Under the pieces are notes generated by a model. That model was not told the origin of the DNA. It ran no database searches and saw only the letters and a program-made list of their open reading frames with translations. Positions 1 to 7,393 of a stretch of 32,465 bases of DNA are shown here, piece after piece (position 1 is the stretch's first letter; each line of letters starts with the position of its first letter). Source of the stretch: Desulfobacula sp. (lineage in GTDB: Bacteria; Desulfobacterota; Desulfobacteria; Desulfobacterales; Desulfobacteraceae). The stretch lies in the NCBI GenBank assembly GCA_013792075.1, contig VMSR01000098.1:1-32465 (forward strand), in the 5' to 3' direction. The position numbers were made by a program, and so were the translations under genes.

Positions 1-87
1 GTTAATTTCATATCAAAACCATTTTCTAAAAAAGATATGGCCGTGAAGGTTCGAGAGATTCTGGATGAGGCCAAAACTAAAATTTGA
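1..87 (+). CDS. C-terminal end of a receiver (REC) domain protein, partial
   Basis: The first frame is open from base 1 to a TGA at 85-87 and gives 28 residues. They contain an I-S-K-P-F stretch followed by an amphipathic helix (VREILDEAK). This matches the end of a CheY-like receiver: the conserved Lys-Pro of beta5 and then alpha5. The protein stops right after that helix, so the receiver is C-terminal, as in hybrid histidine kinases or stand-alone regulators. Everything upstream lies outside the window, so the parent protein cannot be named. The match rests on a short stretch; it is good but not decisive. Confidence 0.6.
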   Translation, partial: VNFISKPFSKKDMAVKVREILDEAKTKI

Positions 88-576
88 GGATTGTATCCCA
101 ATTCATGACCTTTACTGGGTTTAAAATTATCAAGGTTATGCGTTGCAAGTTTGAGCCATTCTGGAAAGAAAAAAATATATTTTTAGACTGAAAAATTCAG
201 GTGCTATAGGCGATTATATTGTCTATAAGCGCTCAGATCAGGTTCTATCCGATATTTATTTTATCAAACAGCGGGCGACCACTGCATATTTTGCCGATAC
301 CGAAAAGGTATAAAATCAAGTTATTATATAAACTCATTCCATTTTGAAATATTAAAAATCTAAGATTGCCTGCCGAGTTTTGTTCTATACGCCCAGACAG
401 CGGTGGGGGGAAGAGCTATAGCGGCGGAATGCTCCTTGCCCTGCCGATGCAGGGTTTGTGGTATTGAGTCAATTCCTACATGCGATTGCCCTGATCTGCC
501 ATGGGCTTCACTTGACTTGTGATGGAAAAGATGGGTAGATGATCTTGCACCCATACTTTTTATACAAAAGGCAGAT
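88..576. other. Intergenic region with no confident gene; possible gene relics
   Basis: No convincing gene is seen in this stretch of about 490 bp. The first half is AT-rich and holds a short open frame at about 150-312 (+) without a plausible start. The second half (about 365-515) is abruptly more GC-rich, and its minus strand is open, reading a short basic peptide with no recognisable domain. The composition step and open but start-less frames are what a decayed mobile element or gene fragment would look like, but I cannot identify one. The promoter of the 577 gene should lie in the last 100 bp; no clear -35/-10 pair stands out. Confidence 0.4.
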
Positions 577-1278
577 ATGCAGCAAAGAATTTTGGTGATT
601 GAAGATAACGATGATCTTTCCAAACTGATTCTCCTTCACCTGACCGATCAGTCCTGGGAGACGGATCTGGCAGAAGATGGAAATGAGGGATATAAAAAAG
701 CAACAACCCAAAAGTACGATCTGATTCTTCTGGACATCATGCTTCCCGGGATGGATGGGATTGAGATTTTAAAACAGCTTCGGAGCCAGAACATTCTTAC
801 CCCTGTTTTGATGCTCACATCAAAGTCTTCTGAAATTGACAGGATTCTGGGACTGGAATTCGGTGCCGATGATTATGTGACAAAACCCTTCAGCATACAA
901 GAACTTATCGCCCGGATAAAGGCCATTTTCCGGCGGATTGAGAACTTAAAATTTGTGTTAAGGGAAGAGACACAAGGACCGTTATCCTTTGGTGACCTTT
1001 CCATTGATCCTATAAAACGAAAGGTATTGATAAAAAACAGATCCATCGACCTGACGGCAAAAGAGTATGATCTGCTGTATTATTTTGCAAGGCATCCGGG
1101 AAGGGTGTTCAACCGGTCCCAGCTTCTGGACAAGGTCTGGGGATATGGTCATGACGGGTACGAGCATACGGTGAACTCCAATATCAACCGGTTAAGATCC
1201 AAAATTGAAATAAATCCCGCACAACCAGACTATGTTCTGACTGTCTGGGGGGTTGGATATAAATTCAGGGACACTTAA
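577..1278 (+). CDS. PhoB/OmpR-family two-component response regulator
   Basis: The 233-residue protein has the usual length and domain order of an OmpR/PhoB regulator. The N-terminal receiver has the acidic pair E9-D10, phosphoacceptor D53 in LLDIMLPGMDG, T81 and the conserved K103-P104. The C-terminal winged helix (about 130-230) has the family signature around LTAKEYDLLYYFARHPGRVFNR and a typical HTVNSNINRLRSKIE recognition-helix region. It is a cytoplasmic DNA-binding protein, expected to be phosphorylated by the kinase that starts 5 nt after its stop. Family members bind direct repeats spaced 11 bp, and such an array lies before msrAB at 2781. An AAAGGC-like sequence precedes the ATG. The family call is firm; the stimulus is unknown. 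Confidence 0.93.
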   Translation: MQQRILVIEDNDDLSKLILLHLTDQSWETDLAEDGNEGYKKATTQKYDLILLDIMLPGMDGIEILKQLRSQNILTPVLMLTSKSSEIDRILGLEFGADDYVTKPFSIQELIARIKAIFRRIENLKFVLREETQGPLSFGDLSIDPIKRKVLIKNRSIDLTAKEYDLLYYFARHPGRVFNRSQLLDKVWGYGHDGYEHTVNSNINRLRSKIEINPAQPDYVLTVWGVGYKFRDT

Positions 1279-1283
1279 AAAAA

Positions 1284-2756
1284 ATGTTTCACTCCCTTTA
1301 TTCAAAAATTGCAGCCGGGCTTGCCGGACTTTTTCTGGTCGTAGGCCTTGTTATCATAGGCGTAATCGCTTTTTCCGCAGATATGTATCAGCAGGAAGTA
1401 AACCAGAAACTGAACACCCGCCTTGCCCAGCAGATTGTTAAAGATCGGCTGCTCATGACAGATGGCCGGGTGAATCAGGAGGCTCTCCAGGAGATCTTTC
1501 ACATGCTCATGGTGATCAATCCAGGCATAGAGATATATCTGGTGGATCCCCAGGGAAAAATTTTAACCTTTTCCGCACCCAGAGGAAGTGTAAAGCTTGA
1601 TCGCATTGATCTTGGGCCTGTAAAAAAATGGCTGACCGGGGAATTCACGGCTCCCCTTCAGGGGGATGACCCCAAAAGCCTTCATCGAAAAAAAGTTTTT
1701 TCCGCAGCAACCATTGACCGCCAGGGAAAACTTGAGGGATATCTGTATGTGATTCTCGGGGGAGAAGCCTATGATTCTGTTGTCCAGAAACTAAAGGCAA
1801 GCTACATCCTCCAACTGAGCGCCTGGATGATTGTGGCCGGTCTCTTGTTTGCTTTGGTTGCAGGGCTGATGTTATTTGCCCTGTTAACCGGAAGGCTCAA
1901 GCGCCTTGCCATTGTCATGGATGCCTTCAAACGCGGTGATGCACAAGCGCCGTTTTCTTTTCCTGTTTCTACCCCCCACGGGTCTTTTGATGAAATTGAC
2001 CGCTTGAGCACAACCTTTAAAGAGATGGCAGGCCGCATTGAAACCCAGATGGAAGAATTAAGAGCATCCGACAAGATGCGCCGGGAATTGGTGGCCAATG
2101 TTTCCCATGATTTGAGAACCCCCCTTGCAACCCTCCAGGGATATATTGAAACCCTTCTGATAAAGGAACATCAGTATTCACCCCGGGAACGAAGGCAGTA
2201 TCTTGAAATTGCCATCCAGCATTGCCAGCGCTTAAACAAACTGGTCAGCGAACTGCTGGAGCTTGCAAAACTTGAGTCGACCCGGATGCAGATACATCCC
2301 GAAGCCTTTAATATCCAGGAGCTTGTACAGGATGTCAGTCTGAAGTTTTCCCTGATTGCAACACAAAAGCAAATTCAACTGGTCACCCGTTGTGAACAAG
2401 CCCTTCCCTTTGTGGAAGCGGACATCGCCCTTATTGAAAGGGCATTGGAAAACCTTATTGAAAATGCCCTCCATTATACCCCTGAAAACGGACATGTCAC
2501 CATTGAGCTTTCACTTGAAACCGATATTGTCATTTGCATCCGGGACACGGGGAGCGGGATTGAAACGTCAGATCTGGATCATATTTTCAAGCGATTTTAT
2601 CCTGGGAACACAAAAAACAACGGCAGCCATTCCGGCCTGGGACTTGCCATTACCAGCAAAATTATCGAGCTGCACAAGCGGCAGATCACTGTTGCCACCG
2701 ATCCGGGAAAAGGCAGCTGCTTTTGCTTTTCCCTGCCAAGAGTTCCGCATATTTGA
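1284..2756 (+). CDS. Membrane sensor histidine kinase, partner of the 577 regulator
   Basis: This 490-residue protein has one TM segment near residues 10-30, an extracytoplasmic sensor region of about 140 residues, a second TM near 175-202, a HAMP linker (about 203-260) and a HisKA domain with phosphoacceptor H275 in VSHDLRTPL. The HATPase_c domain is complete, with an N box (ENLIENALHYTP), a G1 box (DTGSGIE), an F box (FKRFYPG) and a G2 box (GLGLAI). It should autophosphorylate H275 and transfer to D53 of the upstream regulator. The sensor region contains several Met residues, including a HMLMV patch; this matters because the next gene is a methionine sulfoxide reductase. The start lies 5 nt after the regulator stop, indicating one transcript. 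Confidence 0.93.
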   Translation: MFHSLYSKIAAGLAGLFLVVGLVIIGVIAFSADMYQQEVNQKLNTRLAQQIVKDRLLMTDGRVNQEALQEIFHMLMVINPGIEIYLVDPQGKILTFSAPRGSVKLDRIDLGPVKKWLTGEFTAPLQGDDPKSLHRKKVFSAATIDRQGKLEGYLYVILGGEAYDSVVQKLKASYILQLSAWMIVAGLLFALVAGLMLFALLTGRLKRLAIVMDAFKRGDAQAPFSFPVSTPHGSFDEIDRLSTTFKEMAGRIETQMEELRASDKMRRELVANVSHDLRTPLATLQGYIETLLIKEHQYSPRERRQYLEIAIQHCQRLNKLVSELLELAKLESTRMQIHPEAFNIQELVQDVSLKFSLIATQKQIQLVTRCEQALPFVEADIALIERALENLIENALHYTPENGHVTIELSLETDIVICIRDTGSGIETSDLDHIFKRFYPGNTKNNGSHSGLGLAITSKIIELHKRQITVATDPGKGSCFCFSLPRVPHI

Positions 2757-2780
2757 AGACGCCAGCCCTTTTTCTTTTTT

Positions 2781-2824
2781 TGTGATAAAATTGTGATTAT
2801 TTTAAGATCAATCTGTGATCTATG
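2781..2824 (+). promoter_or_regulatory. Array of 11-bp-phased TGTGAT direct repeats before msrAB, candidate regulator binding site
   Basis: TGTGAT occurs exactly at 2781, 2792 and 2814, and a degenerate copy, TAAGAT, sits at 2803. All four are in perfect 11-bp register, one helical turn. PhoB-type regulators bind head-to-tail 11-bp direct repeats, and the E. coli PhoB box (CTGTCAT plus an AT-rich tail) is similar in shape. A PhoB-type regulator is encoded just upstream. An 8-bp inverted repeat (AGACGCCA at 2757-2764, TGGCGTCT at 2823-2830) flanks the array. The array lies between the kinase stop and the msrAB ribosome binding site, so it could drive msrAB separately. Binding by the 577 product is inferred. 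Confidence 0.5.
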
Positions 2825-2872
2825 GCGTCTATCTTAAGTAGACAGGGAAATCTTAAAAAAAGGAGATGCCAA

Positions 2873-4009
2873 ATGAAAACAACACTGATAATACTTGTGA
2901 TGATGTCAACGTTTTTTGTTTTCGGATGCCAGGCCCATGCCGAAAAAAAGGGCGCCATGGAAAAAGAGTTGACCCAGGGCATGGATGCCAAGGATACGGA
3001 CGCGCTGGAAATTGCAACCTTTGCCGGCGGGTGCTTCTGGTGCACAGAGTCTGATTTTGAAAAGGTCACAGGGGTTAAACAGGTGATATCCGGATATACG
3101 GGGGGTCATCAGGTGGACCCCACCTACAGCCAGGTCTCCATGGGGAGTACCGGCCACACCGAGGCAGTACAGGTATATTATGATCCAAATGTCGTGACAT
3201 ATACGGCCCTTCTGGATGTGTTCTGGCGCCATGTTAATCCCACGGATATTGGCGGACAATTTGTGGACAGGGGCTCCCAATACAGAGCAGAAATTTTTTA
3301 TCACACGGGAATTCAGGAACGCGAGGCCCTGGCTTCAAAAAAGAGGCTGGAAAAATCAATGGTCTTTGATAAACCCATTGTTACTGCCATTACAAAATTT
3401 GAAAAATTTTATCCGGCCGAGGAGTACCACCAGGATTATTATAAAAAAAATTCATACCGCTATAAATATTACCGCTGGGGGTCCGGCAGGGACCAGTTTT
3501 TGGAAAAAACCTGGGAAGAGATCCCTGTGGGCAAAAAAACCGGCATGATGGAAACCGCCCCCATGGAAACCGTCTCCTGGTCAAAACCCATGGATGCAAC
3601 AATCAAACAAAGGCTCACCCCGCTGCAGTATAAGGTTACCCAGGACAACGGCACAGAGCCGCCGTTTGACAATGAATACTGGAACAATAAACAAGAGGGG
3701 ATTTACGTGGATATTGTGTCCGGAGAACCCTTGTTCAGTTCCAAAGACAAGTTTGAATCCGGAACCGGCTGGCCGAGTTTCACAAAACCCCTTGATGCAG
3801 ACTATATAATTGAAAAAACGGATAAAACCCTGTTCATGGTGCGTATTGAAGTCAGAAGCAGGATAGCCGATTCCCATCTGGGTCATCTGTTTGATGACGG
3901 TCCTAAGCCCACCGGATTAAGGTATTGTATTAATTCGGCCGCATTGCGGTTTATCCCCAGGGAAAAGCTTGAAATGGAAGGGTATGCCAAATACCTCAGC
4001 ATGTTCTGA
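2873..4009 (+). CDS. msrAB: Membrane-anchored bifunctional peptide methionine sulfoxide reductase MsrA-MsrB
   Basis: The 378-residue fusion repairs oxidised methionine: MsrA reduces the S-sulfoxide and MsrB the R-sulfoxide. The MsrA part (about 45-205) carries the catalytic G-C54-F-W-C57 motif. The MsrB part (about 240-370) carries SGTGWPSF, the [12 protein letters not shown] block and catalytic C352 in RYCINSAAL. The N-terminus is hydrophobic and ends VFGC at residue 19, a somewhat atypical lipobox, so an exported lipoprotein is likely. The start at 2873 is chosen because AAAAAGGAG lies just upstream; an in-frame ATG at 2822 would add 17 residues before the signal peptide. MsrB lacks the zinc CxxC pairs and the common resolving Cys of CGWPSF, which is Thr here. 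It follows a two-component system, with a terminator behind it. Confidence 0.93.
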   Translation: MKTTLIILVMMSTFFVFGCQAHAEKKGAMEKELTQGMDAKDTDALEIATFAGGCFWCTESDFEKVTGVKQVISGYTGGHQVDPTYSQVSMGSTGHTEAVQVYYDPNVVTYTALLDVFWRHVNPTDIGGQFVDRGSQYRAEIFYHTGIQEREALASKKRLEKSMVFDKPIVTAITKFEKFYPAEEYHQDYYKKNSYRYKYYRWGSGRDQFLEKTWEEIPVGKKTGMMETAPMETVSWSKPMDATIKQRLTPLQYKVTQDNGTEPPFDNEYWNNKQEGIYVDIVSGEPLFSSKDKFESGTGWPSFTKPLDADYIIEKTDKTLFMVRIEVRSRIADSHLGHLFDDGPKPTGLRYCINSAALRFIPREKLEMEGYAKYLSMF

Positions 4010-4069
4010 CAACATGCCAAGGAGGTGTCAACTGTCTTTGAATCCCAGAAAATAAATTATTTTCATAAA

Positions 4070-4106
4070 AAAATTCCATTAGAAATTGGCTTTCTAATGG
4101 AATTTT
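4070..4106. terminator. Bidirectional intrinsic terminator between convergent genes
   Basis: A perfect 16-bp inverted repeat (4070-4085 with 4091-4106) has a 5-nt loop. The arms begin with AAAA and end with TTTT, so either strand yields a hairpin ending in a short U-run. It lies between the msrAB stop and the stop of the minus-strand gene at 4144, where a shared terminator is expected. Confidence 0.8.
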
Positions 4107-4143
4107 AATAACACCTGTTTCTGACAATTCATGACGAACATGC

Positions 4144-4455
4144 CTAGCGGGTGGGTTTTCCTGCCAGGGGGTTGTAAATTTTCATGATTGCAAATTTAAT
4201 AACATCAACCGTCTTGGCAGTGACGACAATGTCAAACAGTATATTTTCAGCGTGTTCCGGAATAACGCAACCGTTTGATGCGTCAAAAACCAAATCCGGA
4301 AACCCTTTTTTCATTTTCTTATTTTCCTTGTCACTGAAAGCAACCTGAATTGCCTTCTTGCCGTCAATCTCTTTAACCTGATCGGTCAGTTGCGCCTCCT
4401 CAAGTTTTTTCAATCTTTCATCGTTCAAGAAAATATTGATAGTATAACCCGTCAT
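4144..4455 (-). CDS. Conserved-looking hypothetical protein of about 103 residues
   Basis: I do not recognise this protein. It is small, soluble, rich in Lys, Asp and Glu, with no signal peptide or TM segment and a single Cys in the middle (NGCVIPEH). A basic Lys patch (ENKKMKKGF) separates two alpha/beta-looking halves. Reading in this direction, a GGAGG lies 2 nt before one ATG (4461) and 8 nt before the next in-frame ATG (4455). The second spacing is workable and the first is not, so 4455 is preferred; the alternative adds Met-Asn. It is monocistronic and convergent with msrAB through the shared terminator. The good ribosome binding site supports a real gene; the function is unknown. Confidence 0.65.
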   Translation of the reverse strand: MTGYTINIFLNDERLKKLEEAQLTDQVKEIDGKKAIQVAFSDKENKKMKKGFPDLVFDASNGCVIPEHAENILFDIVVTAKTVDVIKFAIMKIYNPLAGKPTR

Positions 4456-4461
4456 ATTCAT

Positions 4462-4809
4462 AGCCTCCTGTCCATTTTTAGATTTGTTTTATCCAACTTA
4501 AAATCAAGACAAAAACCCCTTTTTGATCAAAGCTATTTTGCATCCATCAAAAAGCTCCATTTGCTCTATTCTATCAATCCTTTTTTGTCAAGAATCTTAT
4601 CTAGGAAACCAATGATGACATATCAATCCAAATTGAATTGGATTGATATAGCGGGAAGGCATCCCCATAAAACATCAGGCCGTTTTTTTGTATCTGCAAG
4701 GAATCAATTCATCATTTACAACATTGGCCAGATTGAATATACTCCTTTAACTTACCGGCCTGCATGGTGTGTCCCGGCAGTAAGAAGCCTAAAGCACAGG
4801 TGATTTCAA
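4462..4809. other. Divergent intergenic region, AT-rich, no gene
   Basis: This region of about 350 bp separates the minus-strand gene at 4144-4455 from the transporter at 4810, so it must hold both promoters. The open frame that crosses it on the plus strand runs antisense through the 4144 gene and shows no protein features. The only clear structure is the palindrome at 4620-4649. A T-run at about 4684-4690 follows a weak GC stretch but makes no convincing hairpin. Confidence 0.4.
4620..4649. repeat. 12-bp perfect inverted repeat upstream of the transporter
   Basis: ATATCAATCCAA (4620-4631) and its exact complement (4638-4649) flank the 6-nt ATTGAA. No T-run follows, so it is unlike an intrinsic terminator. 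It lies about 160 bp upstream of the transporter start and could be a dimeric regulator site or an mRNA leader hairpin. Confidence 0.5.
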
Positions 4810-7350
4810 ATGAATATATCCATTGTCAAACCAGAGAAAAAATCCCAACTGCCGTCAGACCATAAGCTTGGGATGTTTTCAGGGGTGTTTACCCCGAGTA
4901 TCCTGACCATCCTGGGCATTATCCTGTTTTTGAGGATGGGATACACTGTGGGGCATGCCGGGTTTGGAAAGATGCTGATCCTTATCACCATTGCAAACCT
5001 TGTTTCCATTCTCACCACCATGTCCTTGTCCGCCATTGCAACCAATATCCATGTAAAGGGGGGCGGGGCTTACTACCTGATTTCACGGACCCTGGGGGTT
5101 CAATTTGGCGGGGCCATCGGGTTGGTGCTGTTTTTAGCCCAATCCGTATCCATTGCCTTTTATTGCGTGGGGTTTGCCGAAGCCTTGATGACCCTATTGC
5201 CTCCCCTGCCCTATGTATCACCCCCATCCATAGCCGTGGTTTCCATCCTGTTTTTATTTTTTCTTGCCTGGCTGGGGGCGGACTGGGCCACAAAATTCCA
5301 ATTTATTGTCATGGGGTTGCTGGTCCTGGCCCTGGTTTCCTTTTTTGCGGGCGGCGTCATGAAATGGGAATACGGACGCATTGTGCAAAATTTTGCAGCC
5401 CCAAAAGACGGATTGCCGTTCTGGGTTCTTTTTGCCATCTTCTTTCCCGCCGTAACAGGGTTTACCCAGGGTGTCAATATGTCAGGGGACCTCAAAGATC
5501 CAGGCCGGGCAATCCCTGTGGGAACGTTTCTGGCAGTGGGCCTGTCAACCATCATCTATTATCTGGTGGCCATTGTGATGTCCGGTGCAGTTCCCAACTC
5601 TGAATTAATGGCAGATTACGGGATCATGAAAAAAGTGGCCCTTGTTCCCTGGCTGATTTCAGCCGGCATGGTCGCGGCCACCCTCTCTTCTGCCATGGCC
5701 TCTTTTCTGGGGGCTCCCCGGATTTTACAATCCCTGGCCAAGGACAAGATTTTTAAACTACTGAACCCCTTTGCCAAGGGGGTCGGTGTTGCAGACAACC
5801 CCAGACGGGGTATTTTGCTTTCCGGTGCCATTGCCGTCGCCACCATATCCCTTGGGCAGTTAAATTTCATCGCCCAGGTGGTGTCCATGTTTTTTCTGAT
5901 TTCCTATGCCCTGATCAATTATGCAACCTTTTATGAATCCCGGACAGCAAGCCCTTCTTTCAGGCCGCGATTCCGCTGGTTCAGCCCCTGGCTGAGCCTG
6001 GCCGGATTTATCACCTGTGCCGGCGCCATCCTGGCCATAGACGTCCAGAGCGGAATCATGGCGGTTTTTGTCCTCTTGGCCGTCTACCTATACTTAAAAC
6101 AAAGAAAAGGCCCGGCCCGGTGGGCAGACAGCCGAAGATCCCATTACCTTCAGCGGACAAAGGAAAATCTCACTGCTGCCGCGTCAGAGGCAGAACACGA
6201 CCGGGACTGGCGGCCCATTATCCTTGCATTTACAAGGGATGCCAGGCGGCTTCAGTCCATCCTTGAGTTTTCCAGGTGGCTGGAAGGCGGTTCCGGCATG
6301 ACCGCAGCAGTCCGCCTCATCCAGGGCCAGGGCCCCAGGAGAAAACGGGACCAGGCCAAAATATTAAAGGAATTATCCCTGCAGATCAAAGAGCTGAATG
6401 CCACGGCCCATCCGCTGGTAATATCGGTTACCCAGATTTCACATGCCCTGCCCGTTATCATTCAATCCTTTGGCATAGGACCCCTGAAAGCCAATACAGC
6501 CGTGATCAACTGGATGGACGAACTGGGCAAGGGGATTTCCGGAATCGGTGCAACGCTTTACGCAGAAAATTTAAGAATCGCCTATCGGGAAGGATTAAAC
6601 CTGGTCATTTTGCATGCAGATGAGCAGCGGTGGCAAAAAATCATGACCCAAAAGAAAAAGGAGCTTCTCATTGATGTATGGTGGAAAAATGATGCTGCCA
6701 GCCACCTCATGCTGCTGCTGGCATATCTTGTGACACGGCGGGATCTCTGGTCAAGGGCTACCATTCGGGTGCTTTCCTGTGCAACAAATAAAGACGGGGA
6801 CCCAAAACAATTGCAGCAGCTCATGGAGGATATCCGCATTGATGCCGTCCCGGTCATGGTTGAGGATGAGACTGCAGAGACGGTGATTGAAATGTCTTCC
6901 GCCGCATCCCTTGTTTTTCTGCCCTGCCGGATCCGGGAGAACCAGGTACTGGACTCCCAGGGCGGGTCTTTGCTCAAGCTGTTGCCCTATCTGCCCATGA
7001 CGGCCCTGGTCATGGCTGCCCAGGAAATTGACTTGGAGGCAGCGCCCGACACAGGGTCCCAGGGGGAAATGGCCCAGGCTGAAGAGGAACTGACCCAGAC
7101 CCTTGCCAAATTTGAAGCAGCCCGGAAAGAGTCCCGGCAATTGCAGGAAAAAGCAGAAGCGCTCACAGCCAAGCTCATGGCGTCTTCAACAGACTCCGAG
7201 GCCTTCCACAGGACCTTAAAAGCAGCAGACCTGGCTCTGGAAGAAGAAGAAACCGCCTTTAGACGGGCCGCCAAAGCAAAGGCAAAGGCTGACCAGGCCA
7301 ACAAAAACCTTGAAAAAACCTTGAAGGGTGAGACTCGGGAAGAGGGCTGA
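4810..7350 (+). CDS. SLC12-like cation-chloride cotransporter (APC superfamily)
   Basis: This 846-residue protein has an N-terminal transport domain of about 12 TM segments (roughly 30-435) and a long cytoplasmic C-terminal half. The start of the transport domain, GVFTPSILTILGIILFLRMG, and the KGGGAYYLISR block are highly characteristic of the Na-K-Cl/K-Cl cotransporter family and its bacterial and archaeal relatives. The C-terminal half begins with a DWRPIILAF segment like the SLC12 regulatory domain. It ends with about 90 residues of charged, Ala/Glu/Lys-rich sequence predicted to be coiled coil. The likely role is electroneutral ion or amino-acid symport across the inner membrane; the substrate cannot be read from sequence. 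It is monocistronic, and a palindrome lies upstream. ACAGGTGA is the probable ribosome binding site. Confidence 0.85.
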   Translation: MNISIVKPEKKSQLPSDHKLGMFSGVFTPSILTILGIILFLRMGYTVGHAGFGKMLILITIANLVSILTTMSLSAIATNIHVKGGGAYYLISRTLGVQFGGAIGLVLFLAQSVSIAFYCVGFAEALMTLLPPLPYVSPPSIAVVSILFLFFLAWLGADWATKFQFIVMGLLVLALVSFFAGGVMKWEYGRIVQNFAAPKDGLPFWVLFAIFFPAVTGFTQGVNMSGDLKDPGRAIPVGTFLAVGLSTIIYYLVAIVMSGAVPNSELMADYGIMKKVALVPWLISAGMVAATLSSAMASFLGAPRILQSLAKDKIFKLLNPFAKGVGVADNPRRGILLSGAIAVATISLGQLNFIAQVVSMFFLISYALINYATFYESRTASPSFRPRFRWFSPWLSLAGFITCAGAILAIDVQSGIMAVFVLLAVYLYLKQRKGPARWADSRRSHYLQRTKENLTAAASEAEHDRDWRPIILAFTRDARRLQSILEFSRWLEGGSGMTAAVRLIQGQGPRRKRDQAKILKELSLQIKELNATAHPLVISVTQISHALPVIIQSFGIGPLKANTAVINWMDELGKGISGIGATLYAENLRIAYREGLNLVILHADEQRWQKIMTQKKKELLIDVWWKNDAASHLMLLLAYLVTRRDLWSRATIRVLSCATNKDGDPKQLQQLMEDIRIDAVPVMVEDETAETVIEMSSAASLVFLPCRIRENQVLDSQGGSLLKLLPYLPMTALVMAAQEIDLEAAPDTGSQGEMAQAEEELTQTLAKFEAARKESRQLQEKAEALTAKLMASSTDSEAFHRTLKAADLALEEEETAFRRAAKAKAKADQANKNLEKTLKGETREEG

Positions 7351-7393
7351 AGCTCCATTCCGCCAAAAGGTCACACCCGTAAGTTCCCCGAAC

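Noticed and set aside
4390-4803. Plus-strand frame of 137 codons before the transporter
   Set aside because: It overlaps the 4144-4455 gene antisense and a palindrome, and its composition is unlike protein.
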